Counted from the stretch's first letter, positions 6,901 to 14,507 are shown. The stretch is DNA of 18,473 nucleotides from DAOVRL01 sp964459805 (GCA_964459805.1 CAYWOD010000051.1:1-18473), one strand, 5' to 3'. Made by a program: numbers and translations. Notes: generated by a model not told the origin, from the sequence alone.

Positions 6901-8955
6901 ACTGATAATGGAACTCTGTGCGACGAAATTTGGCTCGACAGGCACAAGCATATCCACTAATTGCGCTTCGAACCGCCTGTAGTCGTTCAATTCCTTCTTC
7001 ATAAACTGAACATCGGCTGCCGTGCCGCCGGGTTCTTCCTCCGGAGCCGGGCCCAGAATCTCCCTCTCTTTCATTCTCGCTATATTCAGTAGAGTTCGCC
7101 GAATCCTCGCCTGTACAAGTGCCAGACTCAGTTTAATCGAATTGGGGTCATCGTCCGGTCTCTCGGCCAATGCCTCGGTGGCCTTGTCGAATTCTCCCGC
7201 ACCAATGTAAGTCCTGATGCGAAGTAATTCGCTTCTTGTATTTGGCGCCAATCTCTTCTCAAAAACGTCTATATTCTCGATCGCGCCCGACCACAAATTG
7301 AACTTCAAAATAGTCTCAACATAGTCCAGGCGAGCCTCAGGCACGATATCGGCAATCCCTGAATAAAGAGCGTTCGTCAGGAATTCTGCAACGGCGCCGA
7401 CTTCGGAAGTATCCTTGAAAACCCTTGCAAGCAAGTAAGAAAGATACGCGAATTCTGAGTCTCTTCGCCACGGTGGTTTGGCCGGCTTGAGCGACTTGAG
7501 CTGCTCGTAAGCGGTATATAGCTTCTTCACAGCGGATTCCCTGTTGCCCTTGGCAAGCTCGAGCATCCCCCGCCATTTGATAACCTGTGGTTCCTGGCCG
7601 CTCTCAAAAATCTGCTCAATCTGGTGCACCGCATCCTCGGCAGTTGCCACCCAATCCAGAGTCTCCTGCTCCGTTCGAACCTCGCAAGGCTCGAGCACCT
7701 GCTGGATGCAGTCGTGCGCAAGAAAAGAATATAGCCGGAAGCGGTTCATTCTGTATACGAAACTCCACGGCCCGGCTGTATCCTGCGCGCTCGGCAAAGT
7801 CAATGCCTTCTTCGCTAATTCTATCGATCTGTAAAGGTGAGCCGATTGCCTATAAATCGAGAACTTACGATCGTGCAAGGCAACCGCATTTAGTGCACAG
7901 GCAACGTTTTCTTCATCCAGCTCAAGCGCTTTCTCCGCCGCGTCAATAGCTTTGTCGAGATATTCCCGAGCGGCCTTGGATTGCGTGTAGGACGAAAGCT
8001 CAGAATAGAACCCGCTAAGCGCGACAAAAGCATCCGGACTCGATGGAAACCTCTTAACCAACGATAAATACTCGTCCTCAAGAGCCTTCATTTCATCGCT
8101 TGCCGGTGTGGCGCCCTTCGCAAACGCAAGCTTCAGCACGAGAAGATTGACGTGCGCCTTCGGGTTATCATTTGCAACCTCAACCGCCTCTTCCAAAAGC
8201 GCTTTGGCTTGCAGGGCGGCCTTATCCCTCTCCTCAAAACTACCCCCTGAAGCCAATATCTTCCCTCTCTCGACTGCCGCTCCCGCCAAATACCGGTACA
8301 CATCGATGTTATCCGGCTCAAGCTCCTTCGCCTGCTCAAGCTCCGCGATCGCCTCAGTAAGCGATTCATCCTTGTTCGTCACCGCCCCCAGCATTGTCAT
8401 CTCAAGGCCGGCTCTGCCCTTGACCAGATGCAAATACACACCCAGTAGCTGGCTGACGGCGTCTTTCCCTTCGGCCTCAAAAACGTCCCACTTAGCCGTG
8501 TCTTCGGCCAGCAGGCCGCCATCCTCAGCCACTTTCAGAAACTCCGTTGCATCTGTGTGAACCTGTTGCCAAATTCGGCGATTACCACTGTTTGCCACAA
8601 TGTAAAGGTACTTTAGCCGTCCGTATCGAGCCTTCACATTCTTCGGACTTATTGCGATAATTCTCCCCCAGTATCTCACCACAAGGTTCCATTGGTCGGT
8701 CTCAATAGACGCATCCACCAGCTTGAACAGTATCTCTTCCCTCAGCGAATCGGTCTTGGCCCGTTTGAAGGCAGCCTGATAACTACTCGCAGCCGTCTCG
8801 TAATCCTTCGCAAGAAATGCCGCATCCCCGTCTCGGATGAACTCGTCCGGGTCCCGGCTTAAACTCAAAAGCACCCAGATAGAACCCACTAAGAAAACTA
8901 TGAGAATAGCCGAGCCAACAAACGCTACTTTCTTATTCAACCTCCTCTGTGCCAT
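3991..8955 (-). CDS. Giant membrane-anchored TPR-repeat protein of the exosortase/EPS locus
   Basis: A 1654-residue protein with a basic N-terminus and one hydrophobic span at about residues 10-32, so probably an inner-membrane anchor with everything else in the periplasm. The remainder is almost entirely alpha-helical tetratricopeptide-like repeats. Clear copies occur near the N-terminus (AAFLAKDYETAASSYQAA), in the middle, and at the C-terminus (NLAYMLADSNERLAQALKYA; GDKTGALESYKQALELG). No catalytic domain was recognised. Exosortase/EPS clusters such as the PEP-CTERM XrtA loci usually carry a TPR protein (PrsT) of roughly 900 residues, so this one is nearly double. In other export systems TPR proteins bridge the inner-membrane machinery and the outer-membrane exporter; that role here is inference from position between epsI and the kinase gene. 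ATG at 8955 has AAGGGGA about 7 nt upstream and lies 18 bp after epsI, which indicates co-transcription. Confidence 0.85.
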   Translation of the reverse strand: MAQRRLNKKVAFVGSAILIVFLVGSIWVLLSLSRDPDEFIRDGDAAFLAKDYETAASSYQAAFKRAKTDSLREEILFKLVDASIETDQWNLVVRYWGRIIAISPKNVKARYGRLKYLYIVANSGNRRIWQQVHTDATEFLKVAEDGGLLAEDTAKWDVFEAEGKDAVSQLLGVYLHLVKGRAGLEMTMLGAVTNKDESLTEAIAELEQAKELEPDNIDVYRYLAGAAVERGKILASGGSFEERDKAALQAKALLEEAVEVANDNPKAHVNLLVLKLAFAKGATPASDEMKALEDEYLSLVKRFPSSPDAFVALSGFYSELSSYTQSKAAREYLDKAIDAAEKALELDEENVACALNAVALHDRKFSIYRQSAHLYRSIELAKKALTLPSAQDTAGPWSFVYRMNRFRLYSFLAHDCIQQVLEPCEVRTEQETLDWVATAEDAVHQIEQIFESGQEPQVIKWRGMLELAKGNRESAVKKLYTAYEQLKSLKPAKPPWRRDSEFAYLSYLLARVFKDTSEVGAVAEFLTNALYSGIADIVPEARLDYVETILKFNLWSGAIENIDVFEKRLAPNTRSELLRIRTYIGAGEFDKATEALAERPDDDPNSIKLSLALVQARIRRTLLNIARMKEREILGPAPEEEPGGTAADVQFMKKELNDYRRFEAQLVDMLVPVEPNFVAQSSIISVCRQYVEQGQVAKARELVDRFLGYFPDSTGILVYKQMLSEPKPDPRDVPEERRSEIEEQVLSNIAEPVERSLRLGIFYRRNKQFEKAVVELKKALDMEGWQEKPHGWVFREAEEVNPRALAANHLFDMAVVTKDWEQAEQVVDVARRDDLDGCQGNVFAARLAYTREKFKDARLRIDECLKQRPVFSRAYSLRSSINAALGDDEGALEDIRRAVYLNPLDGLIAKAFARLLYLRTREAGENVTSDQTNETGNALQRAIALNPYDVQLRSFYAEFIAPKEPLKAVALLQAMQRAGPTFENSVRLGELATKVARAQSNQQRREALFAIAESALDEARKIRPRDKLMLQYYGDLLRATGRDQELEQILIDSQEDGLLWSHYIQRGQYPEAEKILKQLRQSEPNNPNVVKGLLLIAEKTTDANAAARYSQELISLDPSVDNYLIQIQSFLRVGLVREAGLRLQSFTERHPDEPRTLLLRAWLAMRKGQLPTALELATRYLESNPDNAGGWRLRGEIHFYAGDMTSAINDLRKSKSLSDESITRISLAKAYLRSNRSEDAIRELKIALDSPGASSEARLLLEETYLRLERAGPLENLYDETLEEFPSSVFWLNRAGSFALQRGEFEKAEQLYEKSYQIKSEAYRPLANKGLRFDALYASAFDGYMRALIFEAGARNTKNWNPKKLDELSELAREHLETDYAPLAYLRMAQAKLQLGHKKTAVEYCRKAADESETNETLAAEVLLRMYLMLDSEEVEKYCIEKLESNPDSLAANFTMFNVAKVNGQYNKAVTYIIKCIELTDPNNPRRVDYTVKKAEILTLAYQRSSDNKFLEMAIADYESLLAKMPNNISVLNNLAYMLADSNERLAQALKYAERAYNAAPDEPGILDTYGYVLYKNGKTSEAFEHLAAAQQQYEQSKAGAVPEVYEHLGMVKEALGDKTGALESYKQALELGASRLSDKDKERIKKAIERLSQ

Positions 8956-8973
8956 ATACTTTCCCCTTTTCTG

Positions 8974-9738
8974 TCAAAGTTTACCGGCAGCTACCTCTTG
9001 CTCTTGCTCATCCGGCCAGTACTCTCTTTCCAAAATCGGCAAAATCACAGCCAAGAGCTTTTCGCCGGCCCGGATTGCTTCTTTTATGCTCAGGTAAGTC
9101 TTCGCACCCGAAGTGGTCATAAAATACCACTCAACCTTCGAAAAGTACGACTGCTTGCCCAGACTACTACTAAACAAAGCCAGGCGAGTACTGTCTCTGC
9201 TGTTGGTGTAGGTGCCGTTAACGCTGAATAGATAAAAAGCCGAAAATTTCTCACCGGCATCCCAAAAACCCGACCCCGTCTTCTGAAAAACCAGATGTCT
9301 TCCGGGAACCTGCCGCCCGCCGCCCGCGGGAATTCTGAAATTCATCTCCTCAGAGGCCAGTAATTGATGGCCGGCCCCAACGTAGCACTCTTCCGGCACG
9401 TGCGGCACCCGATCCGCACGTTCATAATAAGTAATGAACAACACACACCTGCGAACAGGGCTATCAACCGGAGCCTCGGTATCCTCCAGAAACCATTGGA
9501 TATAATCTTCCGTACCCAGTGACTCGAGCATATCTTCGTTTTCAATCTTGTGTTTCGATACTACTTTGTAAGGAGTCAAATCCTCTTCGTCCAAAAGCTC
9601 TAAAGGCTTCTTCAGCGGCCACGGCTCTTGCTTTATGTTGAACTTCGACATCACTACTCCGCTCGCTGCCAGGACCACCACACATATCAAAAAGGCAGGC
9701 TGAAGATAAGCTCTCAAATGGCACCTCATATCCGGCAT
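8974..9738 (-). CDS. EpsI-family exosortase-associated protein
   Basis: A 254-residue protein of the EpsI family, which accompanies or is fused to exosortases; its biochemical role is not settled. A hydrophobic segment at about residues 14-31 should export or anchor it, leaving a periplasmic domain. The family hallmark His-x-Pro-x-x-Cys is present as HVPEEC (His113, Pro115, Cys118), followed by a Gly-rich turn (YVGAG). The start is ATG at 9738. Its A is shared with the exosortase stop (TGATG), a classic translational-coupling overlap; a TTG one codon earlier (9741) is also open. The coupling with the exosortase and an 18-bp gap to the TPR gene show that the three are made together. The family call rests on the HxPxxC motif, size and neighbourhood. 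Confidence 0.8.
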   Translation of the reverse strand: MPDMRCHLRAYLQPAFLICVVVLAASGVVMSKFNIKQEPWPLKKPLELLDEEDLTPYKVVSKHKIENEDMLESLGTEDYIQWFLEDTEAPVDSPVRRCVLFITYYERADRVPHVPEECYVGAGHQLLASEEMNFRIPAGGGRQVPGRHLVFQKTGSGFWDAGEKFSAFYLFSVNGTYTNSRDSTRLALFSSSLGKQSYFSKVEWYFMTTSGAKTYLSIKEAIRAGEKLLAVILPILEREYWPDEQEQEVAAGKL

Positions 9739-10715
9739 CAAACCCTGTTCTTGCGAACGATAACATCCTCGGCAACGCCCGCAGATTCCTCAATGAACAA
9801 TCCCGTCATAAACCACGCAAGAAAACCGTACAGACCAAAGGCGAGCGGCAGCATCGCCAGCCCCAGCGCATCATGATAAATACCCTGTGTGTACCGAGGA
9901 TGTATCAAGACATATATGAATCCCGTTACCGTGACCCGTACAATATTGCACAATATCGCTATAGGTATCGTGCTGGCCAACAGGGTGATTCGCTGCCAGA
10001 GCGGCCGGTAGTGCAAATACGCCATCGCAACACCAAGCGCCAGAAACGCCATTAGCAGGCGCATCCCGCTGCAGGCCTCGGCAACATTCAGATCGGGCTT
10101 CATGCGCTGGCCTTTATAGATCACGCTGATGATCACACCGCTGACCGTCGTCTGCAGCCCGTTCACCAAACTAAGAAGCCCAGCAGCTACGGTCGCCGCA
10201 AGCTGTCGCATCGGCATTGTCAGCCGAAAATACGCTCGCTGAGGCAGCGGGACCGCGAAAGCAAGAAAACCGATTGGAAGCCACGAATACACGATAAGAC
10301 GCCACCCGCCGAGAAAGAGCACAACCGCCCCCAGAGACGCTATCAGCGCCATCGCTTGAAAATAGAAATACCGCGCAGGGCTCTTTTTGTTGAGAATGTG
10401 CAGCGCTATCACACAGATCAGAATAAGCAAGCCCAGGTAGTTCGGCTTGCTTTGAACGTTGAGAACCTTTTCTTTGTGCTGATTTAGGAAGTACAGGCTA
10501 AAGAGCGGAATCAAGAACCCGTGTGACCAGCTACTGTCATTAACCCATTGCCTGACAACGTAGTCAATCTCGCCACGAAAAAGATAGCACAGCAACCCCC
10601 CTACTACAATTATCTTGATCCAATTATGCAGTCCAAGCTCACGCCACCGCTGCTTTTGAACGGGCGCACCGGCTTGGGATGTTGCTGTAAAAGTGGAAGC
10701 AATATTGTCCACCAT
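9738..10715 (-). CDS. Exosortase (Cys-Arg-His membrane transpeptidase family)
   Basis: A 325-residue polytopic inner-membrane protein. Exosortases recognise short C-terminal sorting tags such as PEP-CTERM, cut them and are thought to transfer the protein to a surface acceptor. The family core is clear: ACSGMR with catalytic Cys215, the NIVR motif with Arg260, and His281 in a YHDALG segment preceding the last hydrophobic stretch. Around these lie about eight hydrophobic spans, with the WSHGFLIP segment near residues 63-70 typical of the family N-terminal half. ATG at 10715 is the only plausible start near the family-typical length, but no Shine-Dalgarno sequence is visible; 59 bp separate it from the export gene. 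Its stop overlaps the epsI start. No protein with a PEP-CTERM-like tail is encoded in the window, so substrates lie elsewhere. The subfamily cannot be fixed by eye. Confidence 0.93.
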   Translation of the reverse strand: MVDNIASTFTATSQAGAPVQKQRWRELGLHNWIKIIVVGGLLCYLFRGEIDYVVRQWVNDSSWSHGFLIPLFSLYFLNQHKEKVLNVQSKPNYLGLLILICVIALHILNKKSPARYFYFQAMALIASLGAVVLFLGGWRLIVYSWLPIGFLAFAVPLPQRAYFRLTMPMRQLAATVAAGLLSLVNGLQTTVSGVIISVIYKGQRMKPDLNVAEACSGMRLLMAFLALGVAMAYLHYRPLWQRITLLASTIPIAILCNIVRVTVTGFIYVLIHPRYTQGIYHDALGLAMLPLAFGLYGFLAWFMTGLFIEESAGVAEDVIVRKNRV

Positions 10716-10774
10716 AACAAGAAACGCTACATTTTTCCCAGAGATTGCTCTTGCTGGACAGACGATCGTGCCTG

Positions 10775-13084
10775 CTAAAATATCTTCACAGCTTCGCTGA
10801 TATCAACACGCGTGGTGCGACCGTAAGACTTGTAATAGTTGTCTAAAGCAAAATTACGGTCATAAACAAACCCGAACCCATAAGTGGCCCTGAACGCATT
10901 TCGCAGAACCGCACGCCATCTCGACGTCGCGTGTGTGCCGACGTTAATCAGGTCGTTCGGCTTGATAAAGAAGTCCGGCAGTTCTCCACTTGCAATCTTG
11001 TCCAAATCAACCATCACAATCTCTTCTTTTTTCCGACCGATCCTTCGTGTTACTTCGCAACGTTTCGGATAGGCTAGGGGCCCTAACCCACCTGCGGCGG
11101 CTATAGCCATCTTCAAAGTCAGCGGGCGGCCTGTGATAGGAATGTAGCCCTGATGATTGACGTTGCCCATAATGCAGAACTCACCAATAACATCAACGGG
11201 CACATAAATACAATCACCCGGCTTTATAACAATATTGTACCTCGGATCACCGGACATCAACTTCTCTGCCGGAATCTTTATCAACCGGCTCTTTTCACCC
11301 GTGGTCCATTCCAAACCACCCGTCGGCTGCTCTTCCGCCGGAACCGTAATATACTCGGGAGGCTCAACCTTAATTACCGGTTTCGTCAGCATCGGGGGAC
11401 CTATCTGCATGGGAACCCACTTGCCATCCTGGAAGACCCACTCAATACGCCCATTGTCCTGCTCAACGCCAACCGCACTTGGTTCGACCCGAGACGGAAC
11501 AATATCTATACCTACGTCTCCAACCTCGATTTGTTCATCTACTCTCTCACGCTCGCCGGGCTCGGCAAACGATTTCAGCAGCTCGTCAAGATCCATCTCT
11601 TCGTCAACCTTCTCCTGACCGGGACCGGGCTCAGCAAACGACTTCAGCACATCGTCCCAGCCCGTAGGCTCCTCTGCTATCGCACGACCAGGCCGCTCCT
11701 CCAGCGACTTCAGTATGTCATCAACGCCTATCGGATTCCTCGCCATTTGTCCACCCGCCGGTACCGTCGGTCTCGACGGCCTGACCGCACCTCCAACGCC
11801 AATTCGCTGACCAACCACCTCTTTTTGACGCGGTCGCTTCGACAAACTCCTCATTACCTCGTCAAGATTCACCGCCTCATTATTCGTTGGCACCGCCGCC
11901 TCCGCCGCCCCGCCGCCCAACACGTCCGTCGTCGGTACATCTCTTGCGGGTAACTCCATCGTCCTCGAACGTACGGTTGGGGTAGTTGGTTTGAGTGGGT
12001 CCATAGCCTTGCCCGGCTCATCCTCCGTCGTTCCGTTGCGCGAGCGCTCCGCCAGCGTTTTCAGTATGTCTTGCACGCTGATCTGCTCATCATCTCCAGA
12101 CTCCTGCCACATATCCAGCCCCGCCGACACACCCGAATCCATCGCCGTCGGGCTCTTCTGTCTCAACCCCTGTTCATCCGCACCCACGGTATCAAATGTC
12201 CCCGGCAAAATCGGCTGACCAAGCTCGGTCTCCGTCGCCAGCTCAGAGGAAGTCATGACCACTTTGCTCGCCGGCCATTGATGACGCTGCACGCGAGGTG
12301 CAATTATCTCCAGCATCTCTTGCTCAGAACCCTTCTGCTCTTCGACACCAGGGACTCTCATCTCCGGCTCAATAAGCTGCAGATCAAGCTCAGGCACAAT
12401 CGAACCGGGCACCAGACCCTCGTCTCCGGCAGAACGCGAAACATAGATGTAACTCACGTTGAATTGCCTTTGCCCGCCTGCCGTGGCAAGAGCATCCTTC
12501 AATCTGAAATCATATCGTGGAATAACGTATCTGCCCGGAGCCGGTACACCAACACCCAATACCGAAAATGTCCGCTGCTGTGAGGCAATCAAGGTCACTA
12601 CAACCGACGGCTCTTTCAATATACTCGGTGAGAGGATTTGCCTTATCTCCTCTTCGAGCTGCGTCTCAGTCAGCCCCGCCGCCTCAACCACCCCAACATC
12701 CGGTATGGATATCTTGCCCGTCTCGGTGACGACATATTCACTTGAGACCTGAACTCCTTCCTGGAGCAGTTCAAAGATCGACACTCTGACAATGTCACCG
12801 GACCTGAACACATAGTCGGTCTCCATCACTACGGTGTCCGATGGTCGCGGATCTTCTCCTTGCTCCCACGCAAGCGGGGTCTCTTCCGCTACGCCCAGGG
12901 AGTCCAAAATTACGTTCACTGCGGGCACCGGACGGAACCTGCCTACCTGTCCCGGGTCCCAGAACTTGTTACCACAGCCCGACAAGAAAGCCAGGAAAAT
13001 TAGGCTGCAGCTGGCCAACAGAAAAACTCTCTTCCCTATCCTCTTGCGACCTTCGTGTTTTGTTTGAGCTTGTGTACTTTTCAT
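10775..13084 (-). CDS. Wza-like polysaccharide export outer-membrane lipoprotein with large insertion
   Basis: A 769-residue exporter, about twice the usual 350-400 of Wza. A lipoprotein signal peptide ends in LSGC (lipidated Cys37). The Poly_export region spans about 90-170 (DYVFRSGDIVRVSIF) and the first SLBB region starts near 172 (RTFSVLGVGVPAPGRYVIP). Then comes an acidic, Pro/Gly-rich and probably disordered insertion of about 350 residues carrying five copies of a short motif (separate entry). A second PGD segment (VIKPGDCIYVP) and SLBB region (GEFCIMGNVNHQGYIPITG) follow near 615-710. The aromatic-rich C-terminus (YGFGFVYDRNFA) may form the membrane-spanning part, as in Wza. The start at 13084 is chosen because it places a basic n-region and lipobox correctly and has TAGGAAG upstream; the frame stays open for 57 more codons through a tandem repeat, which I read as leader. 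It is the first gene of the operon. Confidence 0.9.
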   Translation of the reverse strand: MKSTQAQTKHEGRKRIGKRVFLLASCSLIFLAFLSGCGNKFWDPGQVGRFRPVPAVNVILDSLGVAEETPLAWEQGEDPRPSDTVVMETDYVFRSGDIVRVSIFELLQEGVQVSSEYVVTETGKISIPDVGVVEAAGLTETQLEEEIRQILSPSILKEPSVVVTLIASQQRTFSVLGVGVPAPGRYVIPRYDFRLKDALATAGGQRQFNVSYIYVSRSAGDEGLVPGSIVPELDLQLIEPEMRVPGVEEQKGSEQEMLEIIAPRVQRHQWPASKVVMTSSELATETELGQPILPGTFDTVGADEQGLRQKSPTAMDSGVSAGLDMWQESGDDEQISVQDILKTLAERSRNGTTEDEPGKAMDPLKPTTPTVRSRTMELPARDVPTTDVLGGGAAEAAVPTNNEAVNLDEVMRSLSKRPRQKEVVGQRIGVGGAVRPSRPTVPAGGQMARNPIGVDDILKSLEERPGRAIAEEPTGWDDVLKSFAEPGPGQEKVDEEMDLDELLKSFAEPGERERVDEQIEVGDVGIDIVPSRVEPSAVGVEQDNGRIEWVFQDGKWVPMQIGPPMLTKPVIKVEPPEYITVPAEEQPTGGLEWTTGEKSRLIKIPAEKLMSGDPRYNIVIKPGDCIYVPVDVIGEFCIMGNVNHQGYIPITGRPLTLKMAIAAAGGLGPLAYPKRCEVTRRIGRKKEEIVMVDLDKIASGELPDFFIKPNDLINVGTHATSRWRAVLRNAFRATYGFGFVYDRNFALDNYYKSYGRTTRVDISEAVKIF
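11555..12082 (-). repeat. Five copies of a 13-15 residue motif in the export protein insertion
   Basis: Copies start at residues 335 (ISVQDILKTLAER), 405 (VNLDEVMRSLSKR), 452 (IGVDDILKSLEER), 474 (TGWDDVLKSFAEP) and 497 (MDLDELLKSFAEP). The shared pattern is x-x-(V/L/W)-(D/Q)-(D/E)-(I/V/L)-(L/M)-(K/R)-(S/T)-(L/F)-x-(E/K)-(R/P). Spacings are 70, 47, 22 and 23 residues. Each could form one amphipathic helical turn-and-a-half in an otherwise low-complexity acidic linker, as expected of docking motifs. Copies 4 and 5 are the most alike, suggesting recent duplication. Confidence 0.75.
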
Positions 13085-13513
13085 GGTACTTAACTTCCTA
13101 AAAAAAACCGACTTTTTGCTTTGTTCCAAACCTCTGAAACAATCAAAACACCTCTTTACTCTGAAACAATCAAAACACCTCTTTACTCGGAGATTTATCG
13201 GTTCAATGCGGAGCTTGCTTAACATTTTTTTATACCCCAAAAGCAATATCATCAACAGATTAGCCGCCGCTGCTACGACAGGCCAAACGGCCCGTCTCTG
13301 CTGCTATTGCAGCAGCGTGCGAAAATAAATCCGCGAAAAGACCGGAGGCCTGCACCTCTCGTAACTGCAAGCTCCTAAAGGAGTTATGAAAGTTCTCTGA
13401 GCCGTGCGCGCCCTGGTCGAACCTTTTGCTACTTAGCGGTGACTGCGCAACAGTCGCTGGGCGCTGTCATAGCGCAAATTTTGCCTACGACCCGTCCTAA
13501 TTTAAGGCCGATA
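13085..13513 (-). promoter_or_regulatory. Long hairpin-rich 5' leader of the export operon
   Basis: This stretch contains no convincing gene. If transcription starts at the TATAAT box near 13514, the message carries about 420 untranslated bases. Hairpins visible within it are 13461-13465/13471-13475 (GCGCT/AGCGC), 13441-13445/13451-13455 (GACTG/CAGTC), 13372-13375/13380-13383 (CTCC/GGAG), 13298-13304/13309-13315 (7-bp perfect) and 13278-13284/13289-13295. The last has a G-U pair as minus-strand RNA but an A-C mismatch as plus-strand RNA, which favours the minus direction. I did not recognise a known riboswitch. Confidence 0.4.
13132..13188. repeat. 27-bp tandem direct repeat, about 2.1 copies
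   Basis: Positions 13134-13160 and 13161-13187 are identical 27-bp units, and the match runs 2 bp further left and 1 bp further right. Since 27 is a multiple of three, the frame of the export gene stays open through it, giving a Cys-rich RVKRCFDCF duplication. The signal peptide position argues that this part is not translated. It sits about 50 bp before the chosen start codon, in an A/T-rich stretch. Confidence 0.9.
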
Positions 13514-13542
13514 ATTATACTAATACCAGCATAGGCAAAAAC
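13514..13542 (-). promoter_or_regulatory. Candidate promoter of the export/exosortase operon
   Basis: On the minus strand a perfect TATAAT lies at 13519-13514. With a 17-bp spacer the -35 position reads GTTTTT (13542-13537), a weak match, so the call depends on the -10 box. It points toward the export gene with a start near 13507. No sigma-54 type -24/-12 element was found in this spacer. Confidence 0.35.
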
Positions 13543-13718
13543 AGTACTCTCGGGGAAAAAATTTTGTAAAGACCGTCAAAAAGCCCCAACTGCCGAACCA
13601 GCCGTCTCTCCACATAACAACACGTTGGTCACTGATGCCCCGTGCCGCCTTTTCCGTAGCCGAATGCCCAATGCAAAAGAGCAATCCCCATCTCTGCGCT
13701 TCGGCCCTCGCCTGCTGC
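13543..13718. other. Spacer between lipoprotein stop and operon promoter
   Basis: I see no gene here. On the minus strand, downstream of the lipoprotein, short T-runs occur (CTTTTTG, 13576-13582; T6 near 13557-13562), but no clean stem precedes them. A terminator for the nifJ/lipoprotein transcript is therefore not demonstrated. Confidence 0.3.
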
Positions 13719-14507
13719 CTACTTGACGTTTATCTCAATGATGCGCTGCCGCACGCTACCGCTGGCGCCGGCCTTGAACATCTCTATCTTGGACGGAACC
13801 AAAACGCCCCCCTTCTCAGCCTGCCCATAGTCGTACCCGCGAACGACCAGCACACTCTTGCCGATCCCACACCCAAGCAAAACCATATCGATACGCGCGT
13901 TGCTCCTCTTCTGATAGAAGGCCGCGTCACGCAAGCTCGCGGCGCCTTCGACTCCGACCTTCGCCGTCCTTTTGATCGGCTGATACCATTGGCCCTCGAG
14001 CCTGACCGGCTCTGTCAACAACTTGAGCTCGACCGACTCATCCAGCAGCCGAACAGGAGCCGTTATGACGTTCAGCAATCCCGCTGCAATACACCCGCTG
14101 TCCACACCAACTTCCAGCCCGTCATACCGAGCCTTGCCCCCCAACACTGCGAACTGTCCCCTCAGCAATTGCCAAACGTATGTGCCTCCCGGCTCCTGAC
14201 CTGAGATGCGAATAGAATTGGACCAGGGGAAAACCTGATAGTGTTGCTCGGTCAGGTAATAACTCCCGTCCGGCTGATAAAAAGTAACCACGCAATCAAA
14301 TTCTACCGCCCTTGCTTGCGTCCACGCATCGAGTCCGCCCGCCGCTTGAATCGCCAAAGCTGAATACTTCGACCCAACTGCGAACCTCTCAACGTCCGGG
14401 CCCACAGCGAGCGCGTCAACTTTAGGTATGCCCGCGCTTTCACATCCTGCTACAAGAAAACCACCAACCACAATCACCCATATTGTATTCGCAAACCGAT
14501 TAGCCAT
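13719..14507 (-). CDS. Putative outer-membrane lipoprotein, LolA/LolB-like size and layout
   Basis: A 262-residue protein with a lipoprotein signal peptide: hydrophobic residues 9-20, then VAGC with lipidated Cys22. Glu23 rather than Asp follows the cysteine, which predicts outer-membrane sorting by the proteobacterial rule. The rest looks like alternating beta strands. An AAGGLDAW segment near residue 55, followed by strands, recalls lipoproteins with a LolA/LolB-type half-barrel, but this is a resemblance by eye only. I do not recognise a named family. ATG at 14507 has GAGGAGG upstream, a strong site although the 12-nt spacing is long. It starts 43 bp after the nifJ stop and may be co-transcribed with it. 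No functional link to pyruvate metabolism or to the polysaccharide genes is evident. Confidence 0.7.
   Translation of the reverse strand: MANRFANTIWVIVVGGFLVAGCESAGIPKVDALAVGPDVERFAVGSKYSALAIQAAGGLDAWTQARAVEFDCVVTFYQPDGSYYLTEQHYQVFPWSNSIRISGQEPGGTYVWQLLRGQFAVLGGKARYDGLEVGVDSGCIAAGLLNVITAPVRLLDESVELKLLTEPVRLEGQWYQPIKRTAKVGVEGAASLRDAAFYQKRSNARIDMVLLGCGIGKSVLVVRGYDYGQAEKGGVLVPSKIEMFKAGASGSVRQRIIEINVK

Noticed and set aside
579..13084. PEP-CTERM-type sorting signal at the C-terminus of any protein in the window
   Set aside because: None of the C-termini shows the required short motif, hydrophobic span and basic tail; the exosortase itself is the enzyme, not a substrate.
13083..13328. 81-residue plus-strand frame covering the tandem repeat
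   Set aside because: It is opposite to all genes, starts inside the export gene's first codons, lacks a ribosome binding site, and its repeat merely mirrors the 27-bp DNA duplication.
13085..13513. c-di-GMP (GEMM) riboswitch in the operon leader
   Set aside because: A GCCTCCGG-like string is present on the minus strand, but the conserved first helix, GNRA tetraloop and receptor are not recognisable. The same string also occurs at 310-317 inside the promoter region, where it cannot be an aptamer.
13543..13718. Sigma-54 promoter for the exosortase operon
   Set aside because: GGCACGGGGC near 13650 on the minus strand matches the -24 half, but no GC at the correct -12 spacing follows.
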